Part shown: one piece after another, positions 11,713-25,352 of the stretch
How the letters are laid out: each line of letters opens with the position of its first letter
Position numbering within the stretch: position 1 is the stretch's first letter
Assembly: GCA_029204225.1 (NCBI GenBank)
Contig: CM055093.1
Location: 46,926,854 to 46,990,853 of the forward strand
From: Diphasiastrum complanatum
Taxonomy: Eukaryota > Streptophyta > Lycopodiopsida > Lycopodiales > Lycopodiaceae
Length of the DNA: 64,000 nucleotides
Reading direction: 5' to 3'
Made by a program: the position numbers and the translations under genes
Notes under the pieces: generated by a model
What the model was told of the DNA's origin: nothing
Database searches by the model: none
The model's input: the letters and a program-made list of their open reading frames with translations, nothing else

Positions 11713-12590
11713 AAAAATCTGGAAAAAATCACAGTTTACTGCTTATTGTTTGCATTGCTAAGGAGCTGACGTAACATAGACGGAGAAGGCTATTGCTGGT
11801 TGAGAGTTAAAATTTTTCGTACAAATGTCTTTCAAGTAGCATATCGTAATGGGTTTACTCAAGTTTTATAAGGCTCCTTGACTGCTTGATAGTTAAGAAT
11901 GCTTCTTGGTTTCCAAGAAAAGGCTCGAACTTGAGACCAAAGAAACTTTGGATGTCAAGCTAACCAATTGAGCCAACTCCCTTGGGTTTTGATAGTTAAG
12001 AATGGAATCATTAAGAGCAGAACCCATTATTTGGATGCTATTCATCAATTAAGAGTGTGCGACTATCTTTTATGATAACACCATATCATTGTCAACCCTC
12101 TTGAAACACAGAGACGGCTTTATACTTGACGAGAGTGAGCTTCTCAATGATCCACTTTTTTTGTCATGTAGAATCCTATGTTAGGGAAGAGTAGGCTGAT
12201 TCTAGTTCTATGAGTATCGAATTATAGTGACATACATATGCATAGAAGCCAAACTCCAAAAGTATGTTGTAAGTCTATTACTGGCTTCGTCACAAACCGC
12301 GAATTGATACTGCGAAAATATCCATAGTTGCCATGTTTTATCCAATGAGTATGAGCCCTATGTTGTGTACCTATTATAAAATACTATGGCACACTTGGCC
12401 AATCCAAGGAGATTTTGTCCTATGTTGAGAATTGTAAGTTGGGGATCAGTAGATATAATTGCTTTAGACACAACCCTAAGATTCATCACTACTGGTGATC
12501 TTGCATTAGAAGTTAATCCTGAAGTATCTCACATACGAGCTACATTGTACATCCGGTTAAACCAACACTAGTTTTTGCTAGTTGTCAACG
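11713..12590. other. Spacer, possible decayed coding DNA
   Basis: No recognised domain. An open frame at 12386-12571 (61 codons, plus) runs into the next block but matches no family I can name. The GC level is a little above the flanks. Confidence 0.3.
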
Positions 12591-13655
12591 TCATTCAGCT
12601 ACACAACATTCTCCAAGCCACTTTAGGGTTCAAATGATGAGGTTAGAATATCAGTTCCTACCGTTGCCTGGCGACGTGTGTCAGTTGATCTGAGGAGAGA
12701 TCCCCCGCTATCATTTTTACACCACAGAATTCCATCACAACTTACATCCTGGTGATATTCTAATTAGAGTACAACACTGCAGAGACTACAATTACCTTGA
12801 AATATATGAATTTTGGACTGATGGGTCTTGGCATGCTACATCTACGCGATACGTTGAAGGAACACGATCATTTCCTAGGATTTCAATTTTTGATTAGCCA
12901 GTTCAATCACCTAGATCAACCAATAGTATCCGTAAAGACCCATAATACGAGTCTAGGAGCAAAATTAGAAGAGCTTTATTTCAACATCTTGAGTTGATCT
13001 TGGAGACTTCATGTGAATACTTTGTCGAGGATTCTGCTTATAGCCCTAGCATAGAAGTGAAAATGATCTAGACATTCGAGCTGTGAACCTCCTCGGTTAC
13101 AAATCCCATAATAGTTAGGATCGTATTAGGACTAAACGATTTCTGATCCAGAGTCCTCCAAGGTTTGGTTAGATCCTACCTATAGATCATAGACCTCTGA
13201 CGATGACATATCACAATATTTTTTCCAATAACATAGATCGGTAACTCCTTAGATGGTTGGACCCCTTAGATACTATCCAGTACTACGCATTCAGGGATGG
13301 ATGTCGATAACATTCATTACATTCGTTGCATGACCGATGCTACATCTACACGATACGTTGAAGTAACACAATCATTCTCTAGGATTCCAATTTTTTATTC
13401 GCCAGTGCAATCACCTGGATCAACCAATTGTGTCAATAGATTACCATAAAACGAGTCTAAGAGAAGAATTAGAAGAGCTTTATTTCAGCATCTTGATTTG
13501 ATCTTGGAAACTTCAAGTGAACACTTTGTCGAGGATTCTGCCAATAGCCCTAGCATAGAAGTGAAATTATCTAGAAGTCCGAGTTGGTGGATCTAAACTG
13601 AATCTCCTCAGTTAGAATCCCCATAAAGGTTAGCATCCTTCCACACATCTAACTC
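12591..13655 (+). pseudogene. Unidentified decayed coding block with direct duplication
   Basis: A ~300 bp stretch at 12831-13130 recurs in direct orientation at 13340-13655, from the shared GCTACATCTAC through TTTGTCGAGGATTCTGC to CCCATAA. In one plus frame both copies give similar peptides (RYVEGTRSF versus RYVEVTQSF, then ILETS and FVEDSA), with many differences at third positions, so the ancestor was probably protein-coding. Stops interrupt both copies. I do not recognise the family; an endogenous pararetrovirus or old retroelement is possible but unproven. Confidence 0.4.
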
Positions 13656-15299
13656 AGTCACATCAAGAGTAGGCATCCCCCAGAATAGAGAGCAGTACCA
13701 CGAACATGCAGTACCTAGCAGTTTTTTCTGTTGGAAATTAAGCCCACAGTTGTCTCCTTGGTGAATGACTAATTTCTATTTCATAATTCTTCTTGCATGT
13801 TTATTGATCATTGATCTAGGGTCAGGTGAAACCAACTTTGATTCTACGTCTTCTCATCTGATACCTGCAGGGATCACAAACTTAGACAGCCAATTTATTT
13901 GAAGAATGTTTACAATGGGCTTCCGGCTGATCTCCAGCAAGGGGTAACCAATCCTGTCATAATTTCAAAGTTCAGATGTCAAATTTAATAACTTGAAGTC
14001 ATTGAAGAAATGGCCATCTTCAACGACTTCCACAAAACTTGCATTTAGAACAAGTCTACAGAAATACATTACTTTTTCAACAATCTGCAGAAATACACTA
14101 TGTTTGCAACAGCTTCTTGCATAGTTCAAAAGCTTAACTATTTTTAACACACCTTCAGCTCTTTGCGAAAAATACGAAGACAGAGAAAATTTTTGAAGGT
14201 CATCTATTTTCATGCGTTAAGCTGTTTTAAAGACATCGTTCTTTTTAGGGCACCTTCGGCTTCTCGCAAAAAATACGAAGAGAGAGAAAATCTTGAAGGT
14301 CGTCTCAAATAAACGAGGAACGTTCCAGCAACATCCTCGTCCGCATCAACGATGCTAAATTATTGATCGTATATATACTGTGTATAGTTGTCACAAAAGT
14401 CATATACTTTCAAGTACAACGACTTTTTCAATTAGGTGACAAGCATTCAATGTAATTAATACACGGATGAAGTCTATAAATAGATCATCCAAGCACAAAT
14501 TACGGGTTGCTCCGTCCATGAGACGCATTTTTGAGCCTCCCAATTACGCCGTCATTTTTTGTTGTAATTGCTATTTGTATTGTGCTTCAGTGTAATATAG
14601 CAGCAGCTTACTTTTATCTGTGTACAACGTAGATGAATGCATGTTGTGATTGAATGCACTTTTAATGCTGTTTGATCGTGCTTATTTACTCACTCTGATC
14701 AGAACACGGACGTCTAAGACTCCTCAATTTCTGATCAGACGATGGCCGTCTTTGATGCTTGAGGAACTCGCGATATCATATTGCTCTTCATTTATTTCAG
14801 AACTATATTTCACATTGAATCTGATTTTAGTAGCGCCACACACAAACCATCTCTAATCTCTTCGGTGGACTGTACTCTTATTTTAGAGTATGAATTAATC
14901 TTTAAGATCCTGTTGGGCAATAAGAACACTTGAAATTGTGATTGCATTTAGCATAAGCTGTCTATTAGACTGTTTTTGCACCTCGCAGCCGATTAGAATG
15001 GGAGAGTTGTTCCACAATATTCCTGCTCTCTTCTCCGTTCGCGTTCTTCTATCTCCCTTGCCCCATCATTTTATAGATGCAAAAGTTGAGTAGCAAATTT
15101 GAGTAGCCATTCATCTTCCAACGATCATATCTCTAAGGGCTTGGAAAACGCTCATTGACCTGACTGCATGGGGTAATTAGGACGACCCTCGAGATTGGAA
15201 GCGGCGTTATCCTAATCACTCGCATAAGGGCAGTGTGGGCCCTTCCCCATTGGGGATCTTCTGACGGGACCAATCCCTCGACGGAAAATCCGACCAACC
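13656..15299. other. Spacer with short tandem repeat and TATA-like site
   Basis: No recognised gene. A ~100 bp imperfect direct repeat occurs near 14157-14300: both copies contain the phrases AAAATACGAAGA and GAGAAAAT followed by TTGAAGGTC. Near 14470-14485 TCTATAAATAGATCATCC looks like a strong TATA box, followed by a GC-richer start-like region. It could be the promoter of a dead LTR or pararetrovirus-like element. Confidence 0.35.
14473..14483 (+). promoter_or_regulatory. Candidate TATA box (TATAAATA)
   Basis: CTATAAATAG in a locally AT-rich context, followed about 30-60 bp downstream by a GC-richer segment. No coding region with recognisable homology follows within 800 bp. Low confidence without transcript data. 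Confidence 0.25.
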
Positions 15300-15830
15300 A
15301 TATGCATTGGACCTAAGATGTCACTATGTACTTGAATGTCAATCATGCCTTTAGAAGTATGTATGTGATCAAACTTAAATGGTTTCCCAGCATGCTTCCT
15401 TATATTATATCTTTCACAAATAGGATGATTAGCATTGCTAAGTCTAAATCATGTGTTAGATTTTTCTTAGAAATTTGCACAATACTATTCTAATTAATGT
15501 GACCTAGTTTATAATGCCAAAGTAGGTCTTTAGTAATTGAGGTGGTAGTGGTCAAGGCTTGGAAATCAAAAGAATAGACTTGACTCAAGTTATATATGTA
15601 ATATTTTCAGGTCCAAGAACCTTCATAGAACCATCAAATATTTTGTAGCAATTAGAATCGAACTTTAATTTATGTCCTAAGTCTACTATCCTACTACTAG
15701 ACAATAAATTCTTTTGCAGACCAGGAATGTAAAATACATTAGAAATGGGTTTCCCTTCTCCATTATGGGAATGGAGCTTAACTTTAGTGGGTACTATTAT
15801 CACCTAGATGGACATACTTGTTGGTGACAT
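15300..15830 (-). pseudogene. Copia protease / GAG-pre-integrase remnant
   Basis: The minus strand reads NVFYIPGLQKNLLSSSRIVDLGH (split here across the 15585-15803 frame), the conserved end of copia proteases. It then reads LWHYKLGHIN near 15500-15530, the GAG-pre-integrase His motif. Further downstream the frame decays and no catalytic integrase residues are visible. This is the 3' end of a truncated copia copy whose gag lies at 15831-16600. Confidence 0.65.
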
Positions 15831-16600
15831 TTGGTTGGTATTGTTGAACCACTCCTTGTGCAATGTCATATGTTGTGTAGCTTAAGATTCCAAGTACCAA
15901 AACTTGTCTTCATCCAATTTTGCCACATTCTATCTTTGATCTTCAATAACTATGTTGCCTCCAAAATATTTACTTGCTATTGATCACCAGTTTTCTATTG
16001 TTGCTGCTTCTTAAATTTCAAGATTTTGCAATCTTGAATGTTATGGTTGGTCATCTTGTAGTACTTGCAAAACATCTTGGCCTTGGAAGGTGAGGTCTGC
16101 TCTTTCATTTGTTATTTTTTATGGTTCTTCTTCTTCATCATCTTCTGCTTTTTGAAGCCTTTCTTAGAATATAAGGATTGATTCTCTAAGTTGGTAATTG
16201 TTGTTGAGTCTCTCCTCCTCGTTTCTTCTTGTAGCAACATTTACTCGACTATCATATAAAGTAGATAGATTTGATAGTACTGTTATTACTGCATCCGAGT
16301 CTTGGACATTAGATCCTATTGTAGCCATTTGTTTAAGTAGGTTCTTATGGTTCTTCAAATGATCAATCATCAATTCATTCTATGAAATCTTTAATGAGAT
16401 GAAAAGTTTACATAGAAACAACTTAGCTGAAACATCTCTAACATCATGGAGAGTGTTTAAAAATAACATACTTTCGTAGATGTTTGGGTTTTGGAACATG
16501 ACCTAGAAATGAGTCTTTAATATTCAAGATCAATAAGGCAAAGGCTTTGTCATCCTTTACTTTTCACTTTATAATGTTTGTTGGTCACAATTAGAGGTTT
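15831..16600 (-). pseudogene. Copia gag remnant (UBN2 type)
   Basis: Minus-strand frame 16164-16373 and flanking decayed frames show the copia gag pattern: hydrophobic and Lys-rich helices, then AVITVLSNLSTLYDSRV, matching the conserved VxxILxSLPxSYD segment of UBN2-type gag. Stops and shifts make it non-functional. It lies directly upstream, in minus-strand order, of the protease remnant, so both come from one element. Confidence 0.55.
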
Positions 16601-16647
16601 TTTTATGACTTTCCATAGTTCTTTAGCCAATAGGATGACTTTCATTT

Positions 16648-17128
16648 TGAATCTCCATGTCCTGTATAACAGAATCAGAATAATTTCTGACATGGATAGC
16701 CGGTCACTCCAGTTGTATGTGTTTATTAGTTACGCTACGTCATTTTGGACGTGGTCGTTTCAAGTAATTAATAATCATATGAGAGCTCAGACCTATAATT
16801 GGACATAGGAGCATGGTGAATGACTGTTTTAATGCAAGAATAGGAGGTCAATAGCTCAATAAAGGTTGCATGGGGATCCTAAGGAGAATATTCTCTCCTC
16901 TTGGAGAGAATATATCCTATGGAAACTCGCCCATCTCCCTATTGGGAATTCAATTTCTTGAGCCAGTTTCTCCTCTCCTCTCTTGTGTTCTTCATTGTGG
17001 CTTGGGGGTGGATTGGTTACGGTATTGACTAGCCTCTCCATATTGGTTGGGTGGTTCATGCTCCACAGGTGTTCTTTTGGTTTGCATGTGACAGGATTCT
17101 TGAAGATCTTTTCTTGGCAATCATTATA
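16648..17128 (+). mobile_element. LTR of copia-like family (related to 54,014 solo LTR)
   Basis: About 480 bp. The 3' end (...CATTATA) is followed after one base by TGGTATTAGAGC, a primer site, so this is a 5' LTR. It aligns with the solo LTR at 54014-54492: shared CCATGTCCTG start region, a TTACGC/GGACG block, AAGTAATTAATAATC and a TGTTCTCTTG-like 3' part. The 5' limit is inferred from that alignment and is uncertain by several bases. Confidence 0.55.
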
Positions 17129-17129
17129 G

Positions 17130-17141
17130 TGGTATTAGAGC
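17130..17141 (+). promoter_or_regulatory. Primer-binding site (variant)
   Basis: TGGTATTAGAGC, one base off the common initiator tRNA-Met primer site, follows the LTR end by one base. Confidence 0.6.
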
Positions 17142-18937
<1,796 letters not shown>

Positions 18938-18950
18938 TGGTATCAGAGCC
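18938..18950 (+). promoter_or_regulatory. Primer-binding site of element A
   Basis: TGGTATCAGAGCC, an exact match to the usual initiator tRNA-Met primer site, with no spacer after the LTR. Confidence 0.95.
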
Positions 18951-19748
18951 TAAAGGCTGAAATGAACTAAATCCTTGGTTTTCATTCAATTTGATCACAA
19001 TTTTTGATCTAAATCTTGTGTAGATTGGATCTTAGCATCTAGTATTGATTCTAGAACTCAAAGTGAGTCAAATACATTGGAGATTGGTGTTGTGTGACTT
19101 CATTTGCAGGTGTTTAGGTGTCTAAAACCAGAGGCAAAGTTGAATTCAATTCACATTACCAAGATAGCAAGTTTTGCTTGCTCCAAGCATTGATTTCTAA
19201 GCGAGTTTTGGAGGTGATTTCATAGAGGAGGCTTTCTAGCATTCAAGGAGAGGGAAGATCAGAGTTTTGGGGACTCTTCAAGGCTGTTCTAAGGTGTAGT
19301 AGACACCTCCTAAAGTGATTTAGGTTCAGTCCAACCATTGCTTGACTTATGCACCAAATTAGATCAATTTTTCATCAATTTTGATCATTTTTTGCTTGTG
19401 ATTGGATAGTAGATTGTGTTGCATCCTCATTAAGTTCCATTTAGATCTTTTACAAGTGATTTTGGAAGTATATTAGGTTGCTGAAATTCACTCTTGATCA
19501 GATCATTTGGAAGCTTTAATGTTCTTTATAGAAAGAGGGGCAATTCTACTAGTATTGTCTACTTCAATCAAGCAAGTGCATTGTTTCTAGTATTCTATGA
19601 TTTGATTTTGTTAGAGATCATTCTTAGATCTTTATAGGAAGTCTATTACTGATCTTTTTAGGTCACTAAGAAGTGGGATAAGGTAGACCTTCAATCAAAT
19701 CAATAGAAGTAACCTTCATTTGTGTCAAGTCCTTGATTAGGAGACTAG

Positions 19749-21512
19749 ATGGCATCTATAAATGCATACCTTTTAGATACTAATGAAAGGCTCAACAAAA
19801 CTAACTATTCCGTATGGAAAGTTAGAATGAAATCTATCATGATCATGCAAGATCTGATGGAAATTGTAAATGGTAAGGAGGGTGAACCTATTCATCCTCA
19901 AGAAAAAGCCAAATACATCAAGAGGTGCAATGTTGCATTACATTGCATAAAAATGAATGTTGCAAATGAACTCTTAAGAGAGGTAGGAGATTGCACTTCA
20001 GCTCAAGATGCTTGGGAGACTTTGCAAAAGGTCTACGAATCCAAGAACCAAACTAGAATGTTAGCTTTGAAGAATCAAATCTATAGAAGCTATCAAAAGA
20101 AAGGAGAGAGTGCACATACTTTTGTCCTAAGAGTAAAGGAATTGAACAAAGAGCTAGCCTTTATAGGTGACCCTATCAAGGATGAAGAGCTTGTTCAACT
20201 CATATTGAATGGACTAAGCTTTGAATTTGACAATTTGGTTCAGGGATATGCAATTATGGGTAAGCTACCCATACTTGAAGAACTCCAAGGCACACTCATG
20301 GCCGAGGAATCAAGAAGGAGCCAAATGCAAGAGAGGATGGATAGGCTTTCCATCCAAGGTGGAGATGACCAAGCTCTCTTCACCAAAGGCAAAGGCAAGT
20401 CCAAAGGAAAAGGATCAACATTCAAGAAGTCTACAAAGCTTGAGGATCAAGAAGGACCCCCAAAGGCATCTCCATCAACCACCAAAGTCAAGAAGGACAA
20501 ATCAAAGGTGAAGTGCTACTATTGTAGCAAGATGGGGCATTATGCCTCGGAATGCTTCAAGAGGAAGCAAGATCAAAGCCAAGCCAACATGAGCAAAGAG
20601 GAGGAGGAGGAGAGTTCACATGAGGACTCTCTCATGATGTCCATATTTTCTTCAACAAGCTTCAAAGGAGAAGATCCTTGGTGGATTGACTCGGGTGATA
20701 GTTCACACATGACTAGTAAAAGGGAGTTTTTCTCTTCTCTCTTATCTTATGATGGACCTATAAAGTCTATCTATACAGCAAATGATGAAGCTTGTAAGAT
20801 TGAAGGAGTTGGTAGCATTCCCCTTTGCTTAGGATCTTCCAAAAAGATCAACATAGAAGGTGTTTTGTACATTCCTACAATAACAAAGAATCTACTAAGT
20901 GTTGGCCAAATGGTAGACAAGGGTTTCAATGTTGACTTTGCTTCAAATGAATGTTTCATCAAGAAGAAGGGTAAGATAGTGGCTAAGGGCACTAGACTTG
21001 GCAAACTTTATAAGTTGGATGCATTTGTGGATACTAATGTTGTCATGTTGGCCGAGAAGAGCAAGATATCTACCTTTACTTTATGGCACAAAAGACTTGG
21101 ACATGTCAACTCGGGTTCCATGGAGGCTATGATCAAGGAGGAGTATGCTTTAGGCCTACCAAGGTCTATTGGGAAGGAAGACAAGGTTTGTGAAGCTTGT
21201 GCCTTATCCAAGGCACATAAGAAGGTGTTTCCTAACTCCATCACAAAGTCATCTCATCCTCTTGAACTCATACACTCGGATGTGCACATTGCTAGCACCA
21301 AATCTAATGGAGGCTCATCCATGTTTTTAACCTTCATTGATGACTACTCAAGATATTGTTGGGTGTTCTTACTTTCCTTCAAGTCTCAAGTATTTGATAC
21401 TTTTGTAAAGTTCAAGTTGTTTGTAGAAAAGCATCATAATCATAGCATCAAGATTCTTAGAAGTGACAATGGTGGAGAATTCATCTCCAATGAGTTCCAA
21501 GGCCTTTTGTGA
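19749..21512 (+). pseudogene. Copia A gag-protease-integrase (frameshifted)
   Basis: 587 codons collinear with the N-terminal 583 residues of element B's polyprotein. It contains UBN2-type gag (about 20-200), CCHC knuckle CYYCSKMGHYASEC, protease WWIDSGDSSHMT, GAG-pre-integrase LWHKRLGH, zinc-binding CEAC, and integrase core with catalytic HSDVH and RSDNGGEF. A single extra C near 21497-21502 (GTTCCAAGG instead of GTTCAAGG) shifts the frame and ends it. Next to the protease Asp-Ser-Gly triad, Ala is changed to Asp, which may harm the active-site loop. The gag start matches that of B. Confidence 0.9.
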
Positions 21513-23718
21513 GGAGGAAGGGATCAAGAAAGAGACTTATTGTCCTTACACTCCTCAACAAAATGGAGTTGCTGAAAGAAGGAATAGAACATTATGTGAA
21601 TGTTCTAAGGCTTTAAGATTAGATGCTTGTTTGCCCAAATCCTTTTGGGGTGAGTCTCTTGTATGTGCAAACTACTTGATGAATAGGGTGCCTTGCAAAG
21701 CAATTGAAGGCAAAACTCCTTATGAGATGTTGTATGGAAAGAAGCCCAATCTTAATCACTTGAAAGTTTTTGGGTGTATATGTTATGTGCATGTGCCATT
21801 GGAAACAAGGACCAAGGAGGATCCATCTTCCACAAGAGGGATCATGCTTGGATATGCAAGCTCAAGCAAGGGCTACAAAGTCTATCTCCCATCCTTGAAC
21901 AAATTTGTTGTTTCAAGGGATGTCATCTTTGATAAACATCATATGCATATGCTTGAAGAAGGCTCAAGTGCTCCAACAATCAAGAAGAAGATGGCCGAGG
22001 AGCAAGATCTTGGTTTTGAGGAGGAGCTCATGGAGGAGCAAGCACCAAACCCACCTATCACACCAAGGAGATCTTCAAGGGCAAAAGTGGAGCCATCAAG
22101 GCTCACATATCAAGGCAAAGGACAGCAAGTTGAGGGTATCTCATCCACTTCTTATGCTTTATCTAGTTTTGAAGAACCATCTAATGTTGAAGATGCATTA
22201 AACTCCAAAGAATGGTATAAAGCTATGTTGGATGAGTATGATGCCTTGATTGAGAATGAAACTTGGTTGCTTGTTGAGAGACCTCAAAGGAATGTAATAG
22301 GATGCAAGTGGGTCTTCAAGCTTAAGTTGAATGCAAATGGGAGTGTTAACAAACATAAAACAAGATTAGTTGCAAAAGGTTATGCTCAAGAGAGAGGGAT
22401 AGACTATGAGGAAACTTTTGCACCCGTGGCCAAGATGGTCACAATAAGGCTAATCATTGCACTTGCATCATATTTTGGATGGATTCTATGTCAAATGGAT
22501 GTCTCTAATGCTTTCTTGAATGGTTTTTTGGAAGAGGATATCTATATGGAGCAGCCACAAGGGTTCATCAAGCATGGAATGGAGAACAAAGTATGCCATC
22601 TCCAAAGAGGCATCTATGGCTTGAAGCAAGCCTCGAGATATTGGAATTCAAGACTACATTGTTATCTTATTTCACTTTCTTTTGTTCAAAGTGAATATGA
22701 TCCCACTGTTTAAATTAAGTTTGATGATTTTGGTATTGTACTTTTACTCATTTATGTAGATGACATCATCATTAGTGGAAATAGTGTTGATGGTATTGAA
22801 AAAATCAAGATAGATCTATCCTTAGAATTCAAGATGGTAGATCTAGGGTGTCTTCACTTCATCTTAGGCATAGAAGTACTTAGAGGGTCTGACTTTATCT
22901 TTATAAGTCAAGTAAACTATGCTCAAAGTCTATTGAAGAAGTTTAAGATGGAAGTATGCAAAAGTGTTGACACACCAATGGAGCAAGATGTAAAAGTGCC
23001 AAATGAAGATGATGAAAGATCCTTCATGGACATCACTTTTTTTAGGCAACTTATAGGTTCCTTAATGTGGATCACTATAACTAGACTAGATCTTAGCTTT
23101 AGTGTATGTAGGTTGAGCCAATCCATGCAAAAGCCATTGAATATCCATTGGAAAAAGCCTAAGAGGATTCTAAGATACATCTCGGGTACATTAGATTTTG
23201 GGATTCTATATAGAGGAGATGTGATTAACTTTCATGCATTTAGTGATTCAGATTTTGCAAAGGACAAGAGGGATAGGAAATCAACAAGTGCCTATTCAAC
23301 TTTCATAGGAGAAGGTGTGGTTTCATGGCTTTCAAAAAAGCAAGAAACTATATCTCTATCTTCAACCGAGGCCGAGTACAAAGCTTTGACAACCACTACA
23401 AAGGAGGTACTTTGGATCAAGAGATTATTGGTGGAACTAAAGATCATGGATTCAGAGGAGGCACCAATCATCTACAATGACAATATATCAGCCCAACACC
23501 TTGCATCTAACCCAATCTTCCATGCAAGATCTAAGCACGTTGAGATATGCCATCGTTTTGTGAGAGAAATGGTGCAAGCCAAGGAGATTGCTTTGGAGCA
23601 TGTTCCAAGCAATGAATGTGTAGCTGATCTACTTACTAAACCACTTCAAAAGACACCTTTTATGAAGTTCAGATCATCACTTGGAGTGATTAGTAAAGCA
23701 ATGATTGAACCAAGCTAG
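21463..23718 (+). pseudogene. Copia A integrase end, reverse transcriptase, RNase H (nonsense codon)
   Basis: The continuation in a second frame. It runs open to a TAA at 22711-22713, where element B has TAC (Tyr), and continues in the same frame to 23718. Visible: QQNGVAERRNRTL with the third integrase catalytic residue, the hinge, reverse transcriptase KWVFKLK and QMDVSNAFLNG. After the stop comes the YVDD catalytic box (about 22756), followed by RNase H (SDSDFA, SSTEAEY) and the conserved ADLLTKPL tail. The RNase H region has Gly to Lys at SDFAKDK and Pro to Leu at TRLDLS relative to B. The stop removes the catalytic palm. Confidence 0.9.
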
Positions 23719-23732
23719 ATAGTGAGGAGGAG
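23719..23732 (+). promoter_or_regulatory. Polypurine tract of element A
   Basis: AGTGAGGAGGAG directly precedes the TGTTAAAAA start of the 3' LTR, the expected place of plus-strand priming. The same tract occurs (minus strand) in element B at 48426-48440. Confidence 0.85.
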
Positions 23733-24225
23733 TGTTAAAAATTCACAATGCTAGCTTGACTAGTTTTGGTCATATGACTTGTAAATAATTAGATGGTCAT
23801 GATGTGGCTTGTCACACGTGCCAAATAGCATAGGATTCCATTCATAAGGATGTTCTCAAGTAGACCTAAGTATTAGAACCTTTGGAATGAGTCCAAATTA
23901 TGCTTAGATACAAGGGAAAAAAAAAGGAGCTATTTTTGGTAATTTTTGCATTGTTGAGGGATCTCCAAGATTCCAATCCTAATTGGTAGGGATGAAAGAT
24001 CCACCAATTAGGGATAGGTTTAGGGATACTCATACCTGCCCAAAACCGTGATGGATCATGTATATATAGGTGATGATATCTCACCAAAATCAATCAAGCA
24101 ATTTCATGTTTTTTCTCTCATAATGGTGCAATTGCTCTCTATGTTCATAATTGTTTGAGTACTTGTGATTACTAATGATTATAGGATTGAATGTAGGTCT
24201 GGTGTACAGTACTCAGACTGTGGGA
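23733..24225 (+). repeat. Truncated 3' LTR of copia element A
   Basis: The first ~493 bp of the LTR, ending at ACTGTGGGA, where the 5' LTR would go on with GGCCGTAC. The sequence then switches to gypsy integrase on the other strand. Small indels are visible relative to the 5' LTR (for example the shorter CTAATTGG and CCAATTAGGG regions near 23980-24010), so the copy is not young. Confidence 0.9.
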
Positions 24226-24760
24226 CCAGTGGCCGACAAATTCCCTGCTAACAACGTCATCTTCCCACTGAGATTGCCTGTGAGACACATATGTCCTCAA
24301 CATATTCTCCATAGTCTGATTAGTTTTCTCAGTCTGGCCATCTGATTTAGGATGATCATAAGAACTAAAACTAAGCGAGGTTTCTAGCTTATGGAATACA
24401 GCTGACCAAAAGTGACCTGTAAATTTAGGACCTGTATCACTAACTATATCACTTGCTGGTCCATAAATCCTAAATATTCTTTTCACAAACATCTGGGTTA
24501 AATCCTAAGCCTTAGCAGTTGACTTGACTGGTATAAAAGTAGCTAACTTTGTCAACCTGTTCACCACAACCCAAATAGAATCATTTTGGCATTGGGTCTT
24601 TGGAAGTCCAACCACAAAATCCATAGATATACTTTTCCATCATTTCTGAGGGATATCTAGGGGATGTAACAACCCTCCAGTCTTCACATGTTCAACTTTG
24701 GCTAACTGACAAGGTCTACATTTAACCACATAAGACTCGACAAATGGCTTGAGCTAAGGA
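24226..24760 (-). pseudogene. Gypsy integrase fragment
   Basis: On the minus strand, across stops, the order is a C-x2-C-type finger end, HPLDIPQ, the first catalytic region (SMDFVVGLPKT), VVVNRLTKLATF, SDTGPKFTGHFW with the second Asp, and GQTEKTNQTMENMLR with the Glu. The frame 24172-24492 runs out into the copia LTR, so its last codons are not integrase. The usual DRLTK is NRLTK. It resembles the chromovirus integrase at 8274-8948 more than it fits the adjacent gag, so it may be a separate insertion. Confidence 0.75.
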
Positions 24761-24789
24761 CTACCCAAGGGAATCAGGCAGCAAATGAA

Positions 24790-25352
24790 GTGAAAAGACA
24801 AATACATGTCTTTTCAAGGAACCTGCACCAATGCCATTGGGACACTATTAGGGTCGCATTCGCCACACAATCTCTTGATCCGCTCAATGTAATTACGTAG
24901 GGACTCGTTCTTCTTATCCATACGGATTTGGCCTAATTGCAAGAACGGATCAGAAAGAAAACGGGTGGTTTTGAATCTTGTGATGAATTCAGCCTGTAAA
25001 ATATTCCAATCATCATGTTCGTTCTGCTCAAGATTGAAATACCAATCTTTAGCAGTATCAGTTAAACACAAATTGAAGTATTTTAACAGCACTTGTGGGC
25101 TGTCATCTCCATAGGCTCTACACGCTTGGGTGTAGATCTGTAGAAATCGTCATGGATCTCCCTTGCCATCAAACCTCGGAAGGTCAATTTGAAAAAAATC
25201 TGGACTGCATGAGGCTCAAATGGCCTAGGATTGTCCATTGGTGGTGGATCTACATCAACTAGTTCGGGTAATATTTCGATGGGAACATTGACAAATTCTT
25301 TGAGCTCAGGGAGATCCAGGGTGGATAATCTCCTTCCGGATCTCAGATGCAT
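24790..25352 (-). pseudogene. Tat/Athila-like gypsy gag (frameshifted)
   Basis: Two overlapping minus-strand frames. The first (25083-25352) starts MHLRSGRRL, a basic N-terminus, then a Pro-rich linker. The second (24814-25092) reads as a capsid-type gag domain: LTDTAKDWYFNLE, W-rich, QAEFITRF, and an ESLRNYIERIKRLC segment. The order matches gag of the long-leader, non-chromovirus gypsy elements. Protease, reverse transcriptase and RNase H are missing; the next sequence downstream is the integrase piece ending at 24760. Confidence 0.65.

Noticed and set aside
12386-14880. Endogenous pararetrovirus
   Set aside because: Suggested by a coding-like block followed by a TATA-rich promoter-like region, but no reverse transcriptase, movement or coat motif is recognisable; kept only as a hypothesis.
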